Source: an uncultured Bacteroides sp.
Lineage (GTDB): Bacteria > Bacteroidota > Bacteroidia > Cytophagales > Cyclobacteriaceae
Assembly: GCA_902168185.1 (NCBI GenBank)
Contig: CABHOV010000089.1
Coordinates: 124,001 to 188,000, forward strand
Length of the DNA: 64,000 bases
Direction: 5' to 3'
In this document: positions 9,574-19,321 of the stretch, one piece after another
Numbering within the stretch: position 1 is the first letter of the stretch
Layout: every line of letters begins with the position of its first letter
Translations under genes and position numbers: made by a program
The notes under the pieces: model-generated
What the model saw: only the letters and a program-made list of their open reading frames with translations
The model's database searches: none
What the model was told of the DNA's origin: nothing

Positions 9574-11187
9574 ATGCATCACTACCTGATATCACTTTTA
9601 ATTTTTACACCTCTTCTTGTAGCCGTTGTCGGGTTGTTCATTCCTGCCAAAGCAGAAAAGTATTTTCGATATAGTACACTCGGTGTGAATTTGTTTCAGC
9701 TTGCTGTATTGGTCATGATGTTGATGCGCTACGTAACGGAAGCGGGCGTTCAATTCGTAGAGAAGAAAAGCTGGATCACGTTAAGTCTGGGTTCATGGGG
9801 GATGCTGAAAGCCGAATACTTTGTCGGTGTTGATGGGCTGGGCATGCCTATGGTAGCGCTCTCTGTTTTTGTGTTGTTGATAGCGACTATATCATCCTGG
9901 ACGATCGATAAAAACGTAAAGGGTTATTTTCTATTATTACTGATCCTGAATGCTGCGATCATTGGAAGTTTTACCGCCCTTGATTTTTTGTTGTTCTACC
10001 TCTTCTTCGAATTTATGTTGTTGCCAATGTTCTTCCTCATCGCTATATGGGGTGGTGCACGAAGAGAGTATGCCTCAATCAAATTCTTTCTATATACATT
10101 ACTCGGTTCAATTTTTATTTTGATCGCCATGATTGCGCTATATATCAGCGTCCATGATCCTTCATCCTCGGGTCAACTGGTGCATAGTTTCAATCTGTTG
10201 AACATGACCGATCCCACAAACTTTATTTCAAATTCGGTTCTGGATCCTAACAATCCCTGGAAGATTGGTCCACTAGATGCGCGCTTATGGGCATTCCTGC
10301 TTTTATTTTTTGGCTTTGCGATCAAGCTGCCAATGGTACCTGTACACACCTGGCTGCCAGATGCTCACGTGGAGGCGCCTACACCTGTGTCTGTAATACT
10401 CGCAGCATTGTTATTGAAGATTGGTGGATATGGTCTTGTGCGTATAGCCTTTCCGATATTTCCGGAAGCGGCCATGCACTTTAGTATGTTCATCGGAGTA
10501 ATGGGCGTGATCTCCATTATATATGGAGGATTGAATGCCATGGCCAGCAAGGATCTGAAGCGTCTCATTGCGTATTCATCTGTTTCGCATATGGGTTTTG
10601 TTTTATTAGGACTCGCATCAATCACTCCTGAAGGAGTAGCAGGTTCTATATATCAGATGTTCAGTCATGGGTTAGTTTCCGCTTTACTTTTCCTGATAGC
10701 AGGAGTGTTATATGACCGTACGCACGATCGCACAATCGGAAATTACTCGGGTCTATCCATCAAAATGAAATCGTATACAGCCATTGTGTTGGTTGGCTTT
10801 TTTGCCTCGATGGGTTTACCCGGATTTTCAGGATTCATTGCCGAGATCATGATTTTTCTGGGGGCTTTCAAATCCAATAGTGTAAATGGTTTGTTGCATG
10901 AAAGCCTCGCCATCATTGCCACTCTTGGGTTGATATTGGGGGCGGCATATTATCTGTGGACTTTGCAGCGAATGTTCTTTGGGCCATACGATCTGAAAGG
11001 AAACATCGCTCATAGTTCGATTTACGATTTGAATAATCGTGAATACCTCATGTTGATACCACTGGCTATAGCAGCATTATTCTTCGGTATATTTCCCCAG
11101 CCACTGATTAACTTCATCGATCCGTTCGCGCGGAATTTTTCAGAGTTTGTATTGAGCACAGGAAAGAGTTTAACATTAAATCCATAG
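9574..11187 (+). CDS. nuoM: NADH-quinone oxidoreductase subunit M
   Basis: Antiporter-like proton-pumping subunit, 537 residues. Conserved sequences are FEFMLLPMFFLIAIWGG (catalytic Glu helix), PVHTWLPDAHVEAPTPVSVI and IAYSSVSHMGFVLLG. A 41-bp spacer separates it from nuoL and holds a purine-rich stretch that may act as the ribosome-binding region. The next gene, nuoN, starts four bases after the stop. Confidence 0.96.
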   Translation: MHHYLISLLIFTPLLVAVVGLFIPAKAEKYFRYSTLGVNLFQLAVLVMMLMRYVTEAGVQFVEKKSWITLSLGSWGMLKAEYFVGVDGLGMPMVALSVFVLLIATISSWTIDKNVKGYFLLLLILNAAIIGSFTALDFLLFYLFFEFMLLPMFFLIAIWGGARREYASIKFFLYTLLGSIFILIAMIALYISVHDPSSSGQLVHSFNLLNMTDPTNFISNSVLDPNNPWKIGPLDARLWAFLLLFFGFAIKLPMVPVHTWLPDAHVEAPTPVSVILAALLLKIGGYGLVRIAFPIFPEAAMHFSMFIGVMGVISIIYGGLNAMASKDLKRLIAYSSVSHMGFVLLGLASITPEGVAGSIYQMFSHGLVSALLFLIAGVLYDRTHDRTIGNYSGLSIKMKSYTAIVLVGFFASMGLPGFSGFIAEIMIFLGAFKSNSVNGLLHESLAIIATLGLILGAAYYLWTLQRMFFGPYDLKGNIAHSSIYDLNNREYLMLIPLAIAALFFGIFPQPLINFIDPFARNFSEFVLSTGKSLTLNP

Positions 11188-11191
11188 TCGC

Positions 11192-12703
11192 GTGGAGAAC
11201 GATTTACGATCGACACTGGATCACATTTTCGAAAGCCTTTTGGTGCTGGGGCCTGAAGTAATTCTTTCTATAGGTATATTACTGGTTATTATTGTTGGTC
11301 TTGTAAAGAAGGAGCATGCTATACCCACATTGCTCTCGCTTCTTATTTTCTCCTTCTCTTTTCTTTTTATTATAGCCGATTGGAAGGCGCTCGCAGAACC
11401 TATATCTCTTTTTCAGGGAATGCTTCGTCAGGATACTTTCTCTCTGTATCTGAGAGGTCTCGCAGATATAGCGGGTATACTTACTGTATTGATGAGCTGG
11501 CGCAATCAGGAGTCACAGCGAAATTTATCAGAATACTATGCGCTAATTATTGCGGCCGTACTCGGCACACATTTACTGGTGATGAGTACAAATCTTCTAA
11601 TGGTATTTTTATCACTTGAGCTGATCTCCATAAGTTCATACGTGCTCACGGGTTTTGTGTTTGATAAAAAAGGCGCTGAAGGAAGTTTAAAATATTTTTT
11701 ATTCGGTTCTGTTGCTTCCGCGGTGATGCTCTATGGTTTATCTATGTTCTATGGCTTTACCGGAACACTTGATTTTACATCGGAAGTTTTTTTTACAAAG
11801 CTATATCCTAGTCAAACGCCATTGTTTTTCATTGCCGGTCTGATGACAGTCAGTGGATTTTTATACAAGATTGCTGCAGCACCGCTTCATCCCTGGGCAC
11901 CCGATGTATATGAGGCCGCTCCCATGCCAATCGTTGCTTTTTTTTCAGTCGTACCCAAACTGGCAGGCATTGGCGTGCTCACCAGATTTATTATGGCGAT
12001 AAATTTGAGAGGTGCCGCTTCTTATGATTGGCAATTTGTTTTAGGCATCGTTGCTATTCTTTCGCTTACCGTTGGAAATTTTTCCGCCTTGATGCAAAAA
12101 AATCCAAAGCGGCTGATGGCGTATTCGTCTATCGCACAGGCGGGATTTCTATTAATAGGAGTCATTGCATTTTTACCGCAGGGTATACAATTCATGCTTT
12201 TTTATGCAACGATTTATGTAGTGATGAATTTTCTTGTTTTCATTTATCTGCAATACTTCGAAAAAAATGGATTTGTATCGATTGCAGAATATAGTGGTAT
12301 AGGAAAAACATTTTTATGGCCTTCAATTTTTTTATTGATAGCGCTCATTTCTCTTACGGGTCTTCCTCCTACAGCAGGATTTACAGCTAAATTATTTATA
12401 TTCTCTTCGTTATGGGAAGCCTATCAGCTAACCGGGAAAAATATTTTAGTGTGGTTATTAATATTTGGATTGCTGAATACAGTGGTTTCGTTGTTTTATT
12501 ATTTGCGCATTCCTTACTATGCATTTATAAAGAATCGCGAATCGGAATTAAAAACAAATATTCTTGCATTCGAAAATCTTTTTGGTTTCGTATTGGTTTT
12601 ACTCATACTTCTGTTCTTCTTCAGCCCCGGGCTGTTGATGGGATGGATTAATAAAATTACCTTTGTATTTGTTATCCGTTATCCGTTATCCGTTATCGGT
12701 TAA
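11192..12703 (+). CDS. nuoN: NADH-quinone oxidoreductase subunit N
   Basis: Third antiporter-like subunit, 503 residues, last gene of the complex I run. Conserved regions include SLELISISSYVLTGF, APLHPWAPDVYEAAPMPIVAF and LMAYSSIAQAGFLL. The start is GTG 11192, four bases after nuoM; no ATG in frame precedes the conserved first helix. The last 11 residues (FVIRYPLSVIG) are encoded by a run of GTTATCC units that belongs to the intergenic repeat described next. The natural C-terminus has therefore probably been replaced or extended by repeat sequence. Confidence 0.94.
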   Translation: MENDLRSTLDHIFESLLVLGPEVILSIGILLVIIVGLVKKEHAIPTLLSLLIFSFSFLFIIADWKALAEPISLFQGMLRQDTFSLYLRGLADIAGILTVLMSWRNQESQRNLSEYYALIIAAVLGTHLLVMSTNLLMVFLSLELISISSYVLTGFVFDKKGAEGSLKYFLFGSVASAVMLYGLSMFYGFTGTLDFTSEVFFTKLYPSQTPLFFIAGLMTVSGFLYKIAAAPLHPWAPDVYEAAPMPIVAFFSVVPKLAGIGVLTRFIMAINLRGAASYDWQFVLGIVAILSLTVGNFSALMQKNPKRLMAYSSIAQAGFLLIGVIAFLPQGIQFMLFYATIYVVMNFLVFIYLQYFEKNGFVSIAEYSGIGKTFLWPSIFLLIALISLTGLPPTAGFTAKLFIFSSLWEAYQLTGKNILVWLLIFGLLNTVVSLFYYLRIPYYAFIKNRESELKTNILAFENLFGFVLVLLILLFFFSPGLLMGWINKITFVFVIRYPLSVIG

Positions 12704-12789
12704 ACGTAATCCACTGAAGCCTTTTCTGCGGATAACGATTAACGATTTCAGGTAATGATTTTGGCGGGTAGCTCCTAACGACTAACGGT
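12671..12789. repeat. GTTATCCGTTAACCG-type element, copy 2 (with tandem GTTATCC units)
   Basis: Begins with three GTTATCC units and a GTTATCG variant at 12671-12698, which are the final codons of nuoN. It continues with inverted-orientation arms CGGATAACGATTAACG (about 12729-12744) and CTAACGACTAACGG (about 12775-12788). It ends just before the ATG of the next gene. Arms match copies 1 and 3. Confidence 0.55.
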
Positions 12790-12794
12790 ACACC

Positions 12795-14678
12795 ATGAGC
12801 GACCAAATCCTTCACGAGTGCGGAATTGCAATGATCCGCTTGCGTAAGCCTCTTTCGTACTACCTTGAAAAGTACGGACCGACCTACGCGATGAACAAGA
12901 TGTATATCCTGATGGAGAAGCAGCACAATCGCGGTCAGGATGGCGCAGGGATTGCAAACATCAAACTAGACGTAGAATCAGGACACCGTTACATTAGCCG
13001 TTATCGTTCCATCAAGCAACAACCTGTTGCAGACCTCTTCCGGAAAATCAGCAAAAAATTTAAGAAGGCGCAGAAGCAAGGCAAAGACAGATTCCGCGAT
13101 GAGCAATGGCTCAAGGAAAATGTAGCTTTCAGTGGTGAGATATGGTTAGGACACTTGCGCTATGGAACACATGGTGTTAATAACATTGAAAACGTTCACC
13201 CTTTTCTTCGTCAAAATAACTGGAGAAGTCGTAACCTCGTAATGGCTGGTAACTTCAACATGACGAACGTTGAAGAACTATTTGATATACTTGTCAACCT
13301 CGGACAGCACCCGAAAGAAAAAGTAGATACCGTTACGGTAATGGAAAAGATTGGTCACTTCCTCGATGAGGAGGTACAAGGCATCTTCGAAAAGTATAAA
13401 GATAAATTTTCAAATCGCGAAGTATCAGAGATCATCGAAAATGAAATCGATCTGCAACGTGTATTGAAAAGAGCTTGCAAAGATTTTGATGGCGGATATA
13501 CCATGGCGGGCATGACAGGCTCTGGTTCTGCTTTCGTAACGCGCGATCCGAATGGTATTCGTCCTGCATATTTTTATGCCGATGATGAAGTTGTAGTTGT
13601 AGCGTCAGAAAAGCCTGCTATCAAAGCGGCCTTCAATGTAGAGTATAATCAGATTGAAGAAGTAAAGCCGGGCCACGCACTTATTATAAGCAAGAGCGGA
13701 GATTTCTCACAATACCAGATTATAAAAGCAGGAGAGAAAAAGTCCTGCAGCTTTGAGCGTATATACTTCTCCAGAGGTAACGATCCCGATATATATAAAG
13801 AACGTAAACAACTGGGACGTCTCCTGGTGCCTCAGGTACTTCGGTCTATCAACTTCGATATCAGGAACACTGTATTCTCCTATATACCCAACACTGCTGA
13901 AACTGCATTCTACGGTTTGATGGCGGGTATAGAAGATTACCTGATCAACAAACAAAAAGATATAATCATAGATGGTAAGCCATCTGTCGATTCTTTGGAA
14001 GATATACTTTCATTCCGGCCCCGTATCGAAAAGCTGGTATTGAAAGATGTGAAACTTCGTACGTTCATTACCGATGATGAACATCGTGATGAAATGGTAT
14101 CGCATGTATATGATACTACCTACGAAGTAATCCGTAAAGGTATAGATACACTCGTTGTTATAGATGACTCTATTGTAAGGGGAACAACACTCGAGAAAAG
14201 TATATTGAAAATGCTGGACCGCATTGGTCCAAAGAAGATAGTAGTGGTTTCATCCGCACCACAAATCCGTTACCCAGATTGCTATGGTATAGATATGAGC
14301 AAGATGGGTGAGTTCGTTGCCTTCCGCGCGATGATCGCTTTGCTAAAAGATCAGGGCAAGGATTATCTATTGGGAGAGGTATATGAAAAAGCAACCCGTG
14401 CACGTGGCCATCAGAGTCAGATAAATTATGTGCAACAACTATACGAACAGTTTACAGACGATCAGATCTCGAACAAGATCTCTGAAATCTGCCGCCCTGC
14501 TGATATGAAAGCAGATCTGGAGGTTGTTTTCCAAACTGTAGAGAATTTGCATAAAGCTATTCCGTATCATTCCGGTGACTGGTACTTTACCGGTAACTAT
14601 CCAACACCAGGCGGGATGAAAGTCGTGAATCGTTCGTATGTAAATTATATGGATGGAAAATTGGTGAGAGCTTATTAG
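12795..14678 (+). CDS. PurF-like amidophosphoribosyltransferase family protein (long Bacteroidetes form)
   Basis: A 627-residue protein with an N-terminal class II glutamine amidotransferase domain and a C-terminal phosphoribosyltransferase domain. The glutaminase nucleophile would be Cys9 in HECGIAMIRL, exposed after removal of eight residues. Glutamine-site sequences HNRGQDGAGIAN and LGHLRYGTHG are present, as are PurF-like RDPNGIRPAYFY and the PRPP loop VVIDDSIVRGTTLEKS. Classical PurF is about 470-510 residues; the extra length is spread through insertions near residues 70-110 and 170-220 and a longer C-terminus. It may catalyse the first step of purine synthesis or be a paralogue; the sequence alone does not settle this. 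It stands alone, preceded by the repeat element. Confidence 0.8.
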   Translation: MSDQILHECGIAMIRLRKPLSYYLEKYGPTYAMNKMYILMEKQHNRGQDGAGIANIKLDVESGHRYISRYRSIKQQPVADLFRKISKKFKKAQKQGKDRFRDEQWLKENVAFSGEIWLGHLRYGTHGVNNIENVHPFLRQNNWRSRNLVMAGNFNMTNVEELFDILVNLGQHPKEKVDTVTVMEKIGHFLDEEVQGIFEKYKDKFSNREVSEIIENEIDLQRVLKRACKDFDGGYTMAGMTGSGSAFVTRDPNGIRPAYFYADDEVVVVASEKPAIKAAFNVEYNQIEEVKPGHALIISKSGDFSQYQIIKAGEKKSCSFERIYFSRGNDPDIYKERKQLGRLLVPQVLRSINFDIRNTVFSYIPNTAETAFYGLMAGIEDYLINKQKDIIIDGKPSVDSLEDILSFRPRIEKLVLKDVKLRTFITDDEHRDEMVSHVYDTTYEVIRKGIDTLVVIDDSIVRGTTLEKSILKMLDRIGPKKIVVVSSAPQIRYPDCYGIDMSKMGEFVAFRAMIALLKDQGKDYLLGEVYEKATRARGHQSQINYVQQLYEQFTDDQISNKISEICRPADMKADLEVVFQTVENLHKAIPYHSGDWYFTGNYPTPGGMKVVNRSYVNYMDGKLVRAY

Positions 14679-14814
14679 CCTCTTAAACCTTTCGTAAACG
14701 TTTTAAAATATTTTCTTCATCACCTCTTTTTCGGTATTTTATTCGGTTAAATATCCTCATAACAAGTTTTTAGTAACTTAGTGCAGGAATTAATTAATAA
14801 CCTAAACCAAGTCT

Positions 14815-17800
14815 ATGAAGAGAGGTCTACTATTATTAGTAGCAGGGATGCTGTTTCTTACATCCTATGCTCAGGAAAGAGTCATCTCTGGTAAAATCAC
14901 ATCATCCGAAGATGGTAGTGCTTTGCCAGGAGTAAACATCTTAGTTAAAGGTACCACTACAGGTACAGTCACCGATGTAAATGGTAATTACACCATCAAT
15001 GCCGGTCCCAATGCAACACTCGTATTTACATTTATTGGATTTACATCTATCGAGGTAGAAACCGGTTCGAGATCTACTGTAGATGTGCAATTGGAATCTG
15101 ATGTCAAGCAACTATCAGAAGTTGTAGTGGTTGGTTATGGTACACAGGTTAAACAAGATCTTACAGGTAACATCGCTTCTGTATCCGGCAAGGAAATTCA
15201 AAATCAGCCGGTGCCCAGTTTTGATCAAGCTATGCAAGGAAGAGCAGCCGGTGTATTTGTAGAATCTGGCAATGGTAAATTAGGACAAGGGATTAAAGTT
15301 CGTGTAAGAGGGGCTGCTTCAGTATCAGCTTCAAACGAACCTCTCTATGTTGTGGACGGAATTATCGTAACAACGGATAACCTTTCCTCTACAGATGCGC
15401 CAACAAATCCACTCGCGAACATCAACTCTAACGATATAGAGTCTATTCAGATTCTGAAGGATGCATCTGCAGCCGCTATATATGGATCGCGTGCAGCTAA
15501 TGGTGTTGTGATCATTACAACGAAGCGAGGTAAGGCTGGTAAAACTGCCTTCAATCTTAACTATATGAAAGGCTTTAGCAGCCCGACACGAAAAGCTAAA
15601 TGGTTGGATGGACCTCAGTACTACGACGCATTCAAAGAAGCTTTCGATAATACAGATGCTATTTTACTACGGGATGAAGGAGAAGATTTTGGATCCTATA
15701 TGTATGGTGAACCAGGATTTACTTTCGATCAGGTTTTAAGCTCTGAATTGGGAGAGTGGAACAGAAACGCTAATGAAAACTGGGCCGATAATGCTTACCA
15801 GGATGATGCCGGTATAGACCAGATGGATCTTTCTGCAAGTGGTGGAAATGATAAAACCCAATTTTATACCAGCCTTCAGTTCTCCGATCAAAAAGGCATT
15901 TTAATAAACGACCGCTTTAAAAAATTAAGCGCTCGTGCTAACATTGATCATAAAGCTTCCGATAAAATCAGCTTCGGATTGAACTTCAGTTTGTCAAGAT
16001 CTGTCAATAATCGTTTGAGTGACGATAACGAATTTACAACACCTATGCAGTTGCTGGCGTTGCCTCCTGTACAACCGGCTCGTTTGGAAGATGGAACACT
16101 CAATCAGAACACAGTATATTTTAACGGATTGTTGAAAGCAGAGAATTCAACTTTTGAAACGACTGTACTTCGTAACGTTTCAAATATATATGCAGCATGG
16201 CAGATCACACCCGACCTTTCCTTCAGAAGTGAAGCAGGTGTTGACCTTCTCACACAAAATGAAGATATGTGGAATGGCAGTGAAGTAGATTCACAAACCG
16301 GTAATGTTAAGGGTGGGGGATTTTCAGCGTATACCAACATTATTAACTACTCTACGAATAATTATTTATCCTATAACAAAGTATTTGGTCAGCACAACCT
16401 GGATTTAACCGCCGGTATGAGCTTCCAGAAATATGAATTTGATGCAACGGATATAACAGCCCAGACTCTTCCAAGCAGTGCGTTCAGAACGCTTACGAGT
16501 GCCTCTGTGATTACAGACGGGAAGAGTAGTGCTACCGACTATGCATTCTTATCATACTTCGGACGTGCCAATTATAAGTTCAATGACAAATACCTGGTAT
16601 CCGTAAGTGGTAGACTTGACGGATCATCGAAGTTTGGAAAGAATGAACGTTATGGATTTTTTCCTGCAGCTTCCGCTGGTTGGATAATTTCTCAAGAGTC
16701 GTTCATGGAGAACATAAAGAGTACATTGAGCTTCCTGAAATTAAGAGGAAGCATAGGGGTGACAGGTAATGCTCCAACTCAAAACTTCGCAGCGTTAGGT
16801 TTATATGCAGCGAACACATATGATATAGATCCAGGAATTTCACCATCACAATTATCAAACAGCAATTTGAAATGGGAAACAACCGTACAAACTGATTTTG
16901 GAATTGATTTCGGGTTGTTCAACGATCGCATTACCGGTGAGATAGATTATTATGTTAAAAACACAACGGATGTGTTGCTCAACTCTAATGTTTCAGGTAT
17001 ATCAGGATTTTTAACTCGGTTTATCAACATCGGAGAGATTGAAAATAAAGGGTTCGAATTTGTATTGAACAGTCAGAATATAGTAGGTGAATTCTCCTGG
17101 AGCTCATCTTTCAATTTTGCTCGTAACCGAAATAAGATCCTTGATCTGAACGGGAATGTTATTGAAGGCGGTTATTTGAACAGAGCTGTGGAAGGACAAC
17201 CGATTGGTGTTTTTTATGGTATTGAATATGCTGGTGTTGATCCACAGAATGGTGATGCATTATACTATATAAATGATCCGGAGAACCCTAGCAGAGAAAC
17301 CACGAATGATTATAATGCGGCATCCCGTACTATTATCGGAAATCCCAATCCTGATTTTATAGGAGGTTTAAACAATACACTTTCCTACAAAGGATTCGAG
17401 CTTAGTTTTCTGTTTCAGTTTGTATATGGTAATGATGTATTTAATGGTGCAGGAAGATTCCAGCGTGCGAATTTTACATACTTCGATAACCAGCTTGTAG
17501 AAGACTGGGAAAATTCATGGAGAGAACCTGGTGACCAGACTGATGTACCAGAAGCCAGATTGTTTTTATCGAATGGAGATAAAGAGTCATCTCGTTTTCT
17601 GCAGGATGCATCCTATATCCGTTTGAAGACTCTTAGTTTCGGATATAACTTCCCTTCAACAATCACGAATCGTTTATCAATGCAAAGTTTGCGTTTGTAT
17701 GTGGCGGCTCAAAATCTGTTGACCATAACAGGTTATGATCTGAATGATCCAGAAGTTAATACCGATTACCTCGCAGGTAACATCGGTCAGGGTAATGATT

Positions 17801-17856
17801 TTTACGCTGCACCTCAAATCAAGACAATCTCTTTCGGTGTTAACATTGGCTTTTAA
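14815..17856 (+). CDS. SusC/RagA-family TonB-dependent outer-membrane transporter
   Basis: A 1013-residue outer-membrane nutrient importer. In order: signal peptide (MKRGLLLLVAGMLFLTSYAQ), a CarboxypepD-regulatory-like domain at about 22-105 (SGKITSSEDGSALPGVNILV), a TonB-box-like segment SEVVVVGYGTQ, a plug domain with LYVVDGIIV and DASAAAIYGSRAANGVVIIT, and a long beta-barrel ending in an aromatic residue (SFGVNIGF). It is followed 15 bp later by its SusD partner. No glycoside hydrolase, sulfatase, peptidase or regulator lies next to the pair, so the substrate cannot be inferred. Confidence 0.94.
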   Translation: MKRGLLLLVAGMLFLTSYAQERVISGKITSSEDGSALPGVNILVKGTTTGTVTDVNGNYTINAGPNATLVFTFIGFTSIEVETGSRSTVDVQLESDVKQLSEVVVVGYGTQVKQDLTGNIASVSGKEIQNQPVPSFDQAMQGRAAGVFVESGNGKLGQGIKVRVRGAASVSASNEPLYVVDGIIVTTDNLSSTDAPTNPLANINSNDIESIQILKDASAAAIYGSRAANGVVIITTKRGKAGKTAFNLNYMKGFSSPTRKAKWLDGPQYYDAFKEAFDNTDAILLRDEGEDFGSYMYGEPGFTFDQVLSSELGEWNRNANENWADNAYQDDAGIDQMDLSASGGNDKTQFYTSLQFSDQKGILINDRFKKLSARANIDHKASDKISFGLNFSLSRSVNNRLSDDNEFTTPMQLLALPPVQPARLEDGTLNQNTVYFNGLLKAENSTFETTVLRNVSNIYAAWQITPDLSFRSEAGVDLLTQNEDMWNGSEVDSQTGNVKGGGFSAYTNIINYSTNNYLSYNKVFGQHNLDLTAGMSFQKYEFDATDITAQTLPSSAFRTLTSASVITDGKSSATDYAFLSYFGRANYKFNDKYLVSVSGRLDGSSKFGKNERYGFFPAASAGWIISQESFMENIKSTLSFLKLRGSIGVTGNAPTQNFAALGLYAANTYDIDPGISPSQLSNSNLKWETTVQTDFGIDFGLFNDRITGEIDYYVKNTTDVLLNSNVSGISGFLTRFINIGEIENKGFEFVLNSQNIVGEFSWSSSFNFARNRNKILDLNGNVIEGGYLNRAVEGQPIGVFYGIEYAGVDPQNGDALYYINDPENPSRETTNDYNAASRTIIGNPNPDFIGGLNNTLSYKGFELSFLFQFVYGNDVFNGAGRFQRANFTYFDNQLVEDWENSWREPGDQTDVPEARLFLSNGDKESSRFLQDASYIRLKTLSFGYNFPSTITNRLSMQSLRLYVAAQNLLTITGYDLNDPEVNTDYLAGNIGQGNDFYAAPQIKTISFGVNIGF

Positions 17857-17871
17857 ACTTTGAAACTAAGT

Positions 17872-19251
17872 ATGAAAAAATATAATTATTTAATAGTTGT
17901 AGCCTACCTGGTATTTTTCCTTGTAGGATGCTCCAGTGAGCTGGATATTGATCCGCAAGATTCTGTTACGGAAGAAGTAGCGCTTGACTCAGAAGAATCA
18001 ATTCAATCACTATTGGTCGGTGCTTACGATCGAATGGCAGATGGTGATGTATACGGAGGATGGTTTCAGATGACAAGTGATCTTCTTGGTACTAACGGTG
18101 ACGTAACGTGGAGTGGTACATTTTCAGATCCTCGTGATATCTGGAATAAAACGATTACCGTTAACAATGCGCAGACAGAGAGCACATGGACGGAAGCATA
18201 TGAAGCGATTAATATTACCAATATTATTCTCGCTAACCTTGATGTTGTGACCGATGAGGATTCAAGAGCAAGGATAGAAGGCGAAGCTAAATTTATTCGT
18301 GGTACTATATATTTCAACCTGGTTCGCCTATACGCAAAAGATTGGGCTGATGGTGATCCGACCGCAAATCTAGGCGTGCCGTTAAAGCTTCAACCTACAG
18401 CACTGGAGTATAACCCTGCTGAAAATGCTATATCAAGAAGTACTGTAGCGGACGTATATACTCAGGTGATATCCGATCTTACTTCTGCTGAAACATTGCT
18501 AGGTGAAGAGAATGGTTTTTATGCAACCACGTGGTCGGCTAAAGCTATGTTAGCAAGAGTATATCAGCAACAGCGTAACTATGCAGAAGCAGTGGTGAAA
18601 GCAAATGATATTATTGAAAGTGGACAATTTGCATTGGTAGATCGCGTTAGTCAGGCTTTTAACCAGGCGAACAATACTTCAGAAGATATATTCGCTATAC
18701 AAGTCACAAATCAGGATGGAGAAAATGCATTGCAGACTTTCTATGCAGCAACGAGTTTCAACGGAAGAAGAGATATTCGTATCCGCGCAGAATATAACGC
18801 CTTGTTTGACGAAACAGATGAACGCAAGAGCGCATTGATTTACTACGACGCTTCTGACAGACGCCTGAGTGGAAAGTATAAAGATCAATTTGCAAACATT
18901 AGCATCGTTCGCTTGGCTGAACTTTACCTTATTCGTGCGGAAGCTAACTTAATAACTAATGAGCAGGTGGGGCCTAATACCCCTGGTGAAGACTTGCAGG
19001 TACTCCGCACGCGTGCAAGGGCAAGTGATGCTCCGACAGAACCTACCATTGATGATATACTCCTGGAGAGAAAGCTTGAACTTGGTTTTGAAGGCCATTT
19101 TATCCATGACATCAGAAGGCATGAAATCAGCATCAGCCAGCAAGGTGACTATGAATGGAATGACAATTTGTTGGTGCTTCCGATTCCTCAGCGTGAAATG
19201 GATGCCAATCCGGCACTTCAGGGACAACAAAATCCTGGCTACGTTAATTAA
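17872..19251 (+). CDS. SusD/RagB-family substrate-binding lipoprotein
   Basis: A 459-residue surface lipoprotein that caps the SusC transporter and binds the imported ligand. The lipobox LVGC places the lipidated Cys at residue 20, followed by SSELDIDPQDSVTEE, a typical SusD N-terminus. Helical TPR-like SusD elements follow, with the C-terminal signatures LYLIRAEANLI and ERKLELGFEGHFIHDIRR and the ending NPGYVN. A TTG at 17860 is in frame four codons upstream, but ATG 17872 gives the better signal peptide. A hairpin terminator follows 25 bp after the stop. Confidence 0.93.
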   Translation: MKKYNYLIVVAYLVFFLVGCSSELDIDPQDSVTEEVALDSEESIQSLLVGAYDRMADGDVYGGWFQMTSDLLGTNGDVTWSGTFSDPRDIWNKTITVNNAQTESTWTEAYEAINITNIILANLDVVTDEDSRARIEGEAKFIRGTIYFNLVRLYAKDWADGDPTANLGVPLKLQPTALEYNPAENAISRSTVADVYTQVISDLTSAETLLGEENGFYATTWSAKAMLARVYQQQRNYAEAVVKANDIIESGQFALVDRVSQAFNQANNTSEDIFAIQVTNQDGENALQTFYAATSFNGRRDIRIRAEYNALFDETDERKSALIYYDASDRRLSGKYKDQFANISIVRLAELYLIRAEANLITNEQVGPNTPGEDLQVLRTRARASDAPTEPTIDDILLERKLELGFEGHFIHDIRRHEISISQQGDYEWNDNLLVLPIPQREMDANPALQGQQNPGYVN

Positions 19252-19276
19252 TATAGTATAATACTATATATAGCTT

Positions 19277-19306
19277 AAAAGCGCCTTCTTGAGGGAGGCG
19301 CTTTTA
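19277..19306 (+). terminator. Terminator of the susC-susD operon
   Basis: Stem AAAAGCGCC / GGCGCTTTT around an 11-nt loop (TTCTTGAGGGA), 25 bp after the susD stop. The T-run is short (TTTTAT). It can also form on the other strand. Confidence 0.7.
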
Positions 19307-19321
19307 TACAGAGATTCAACA

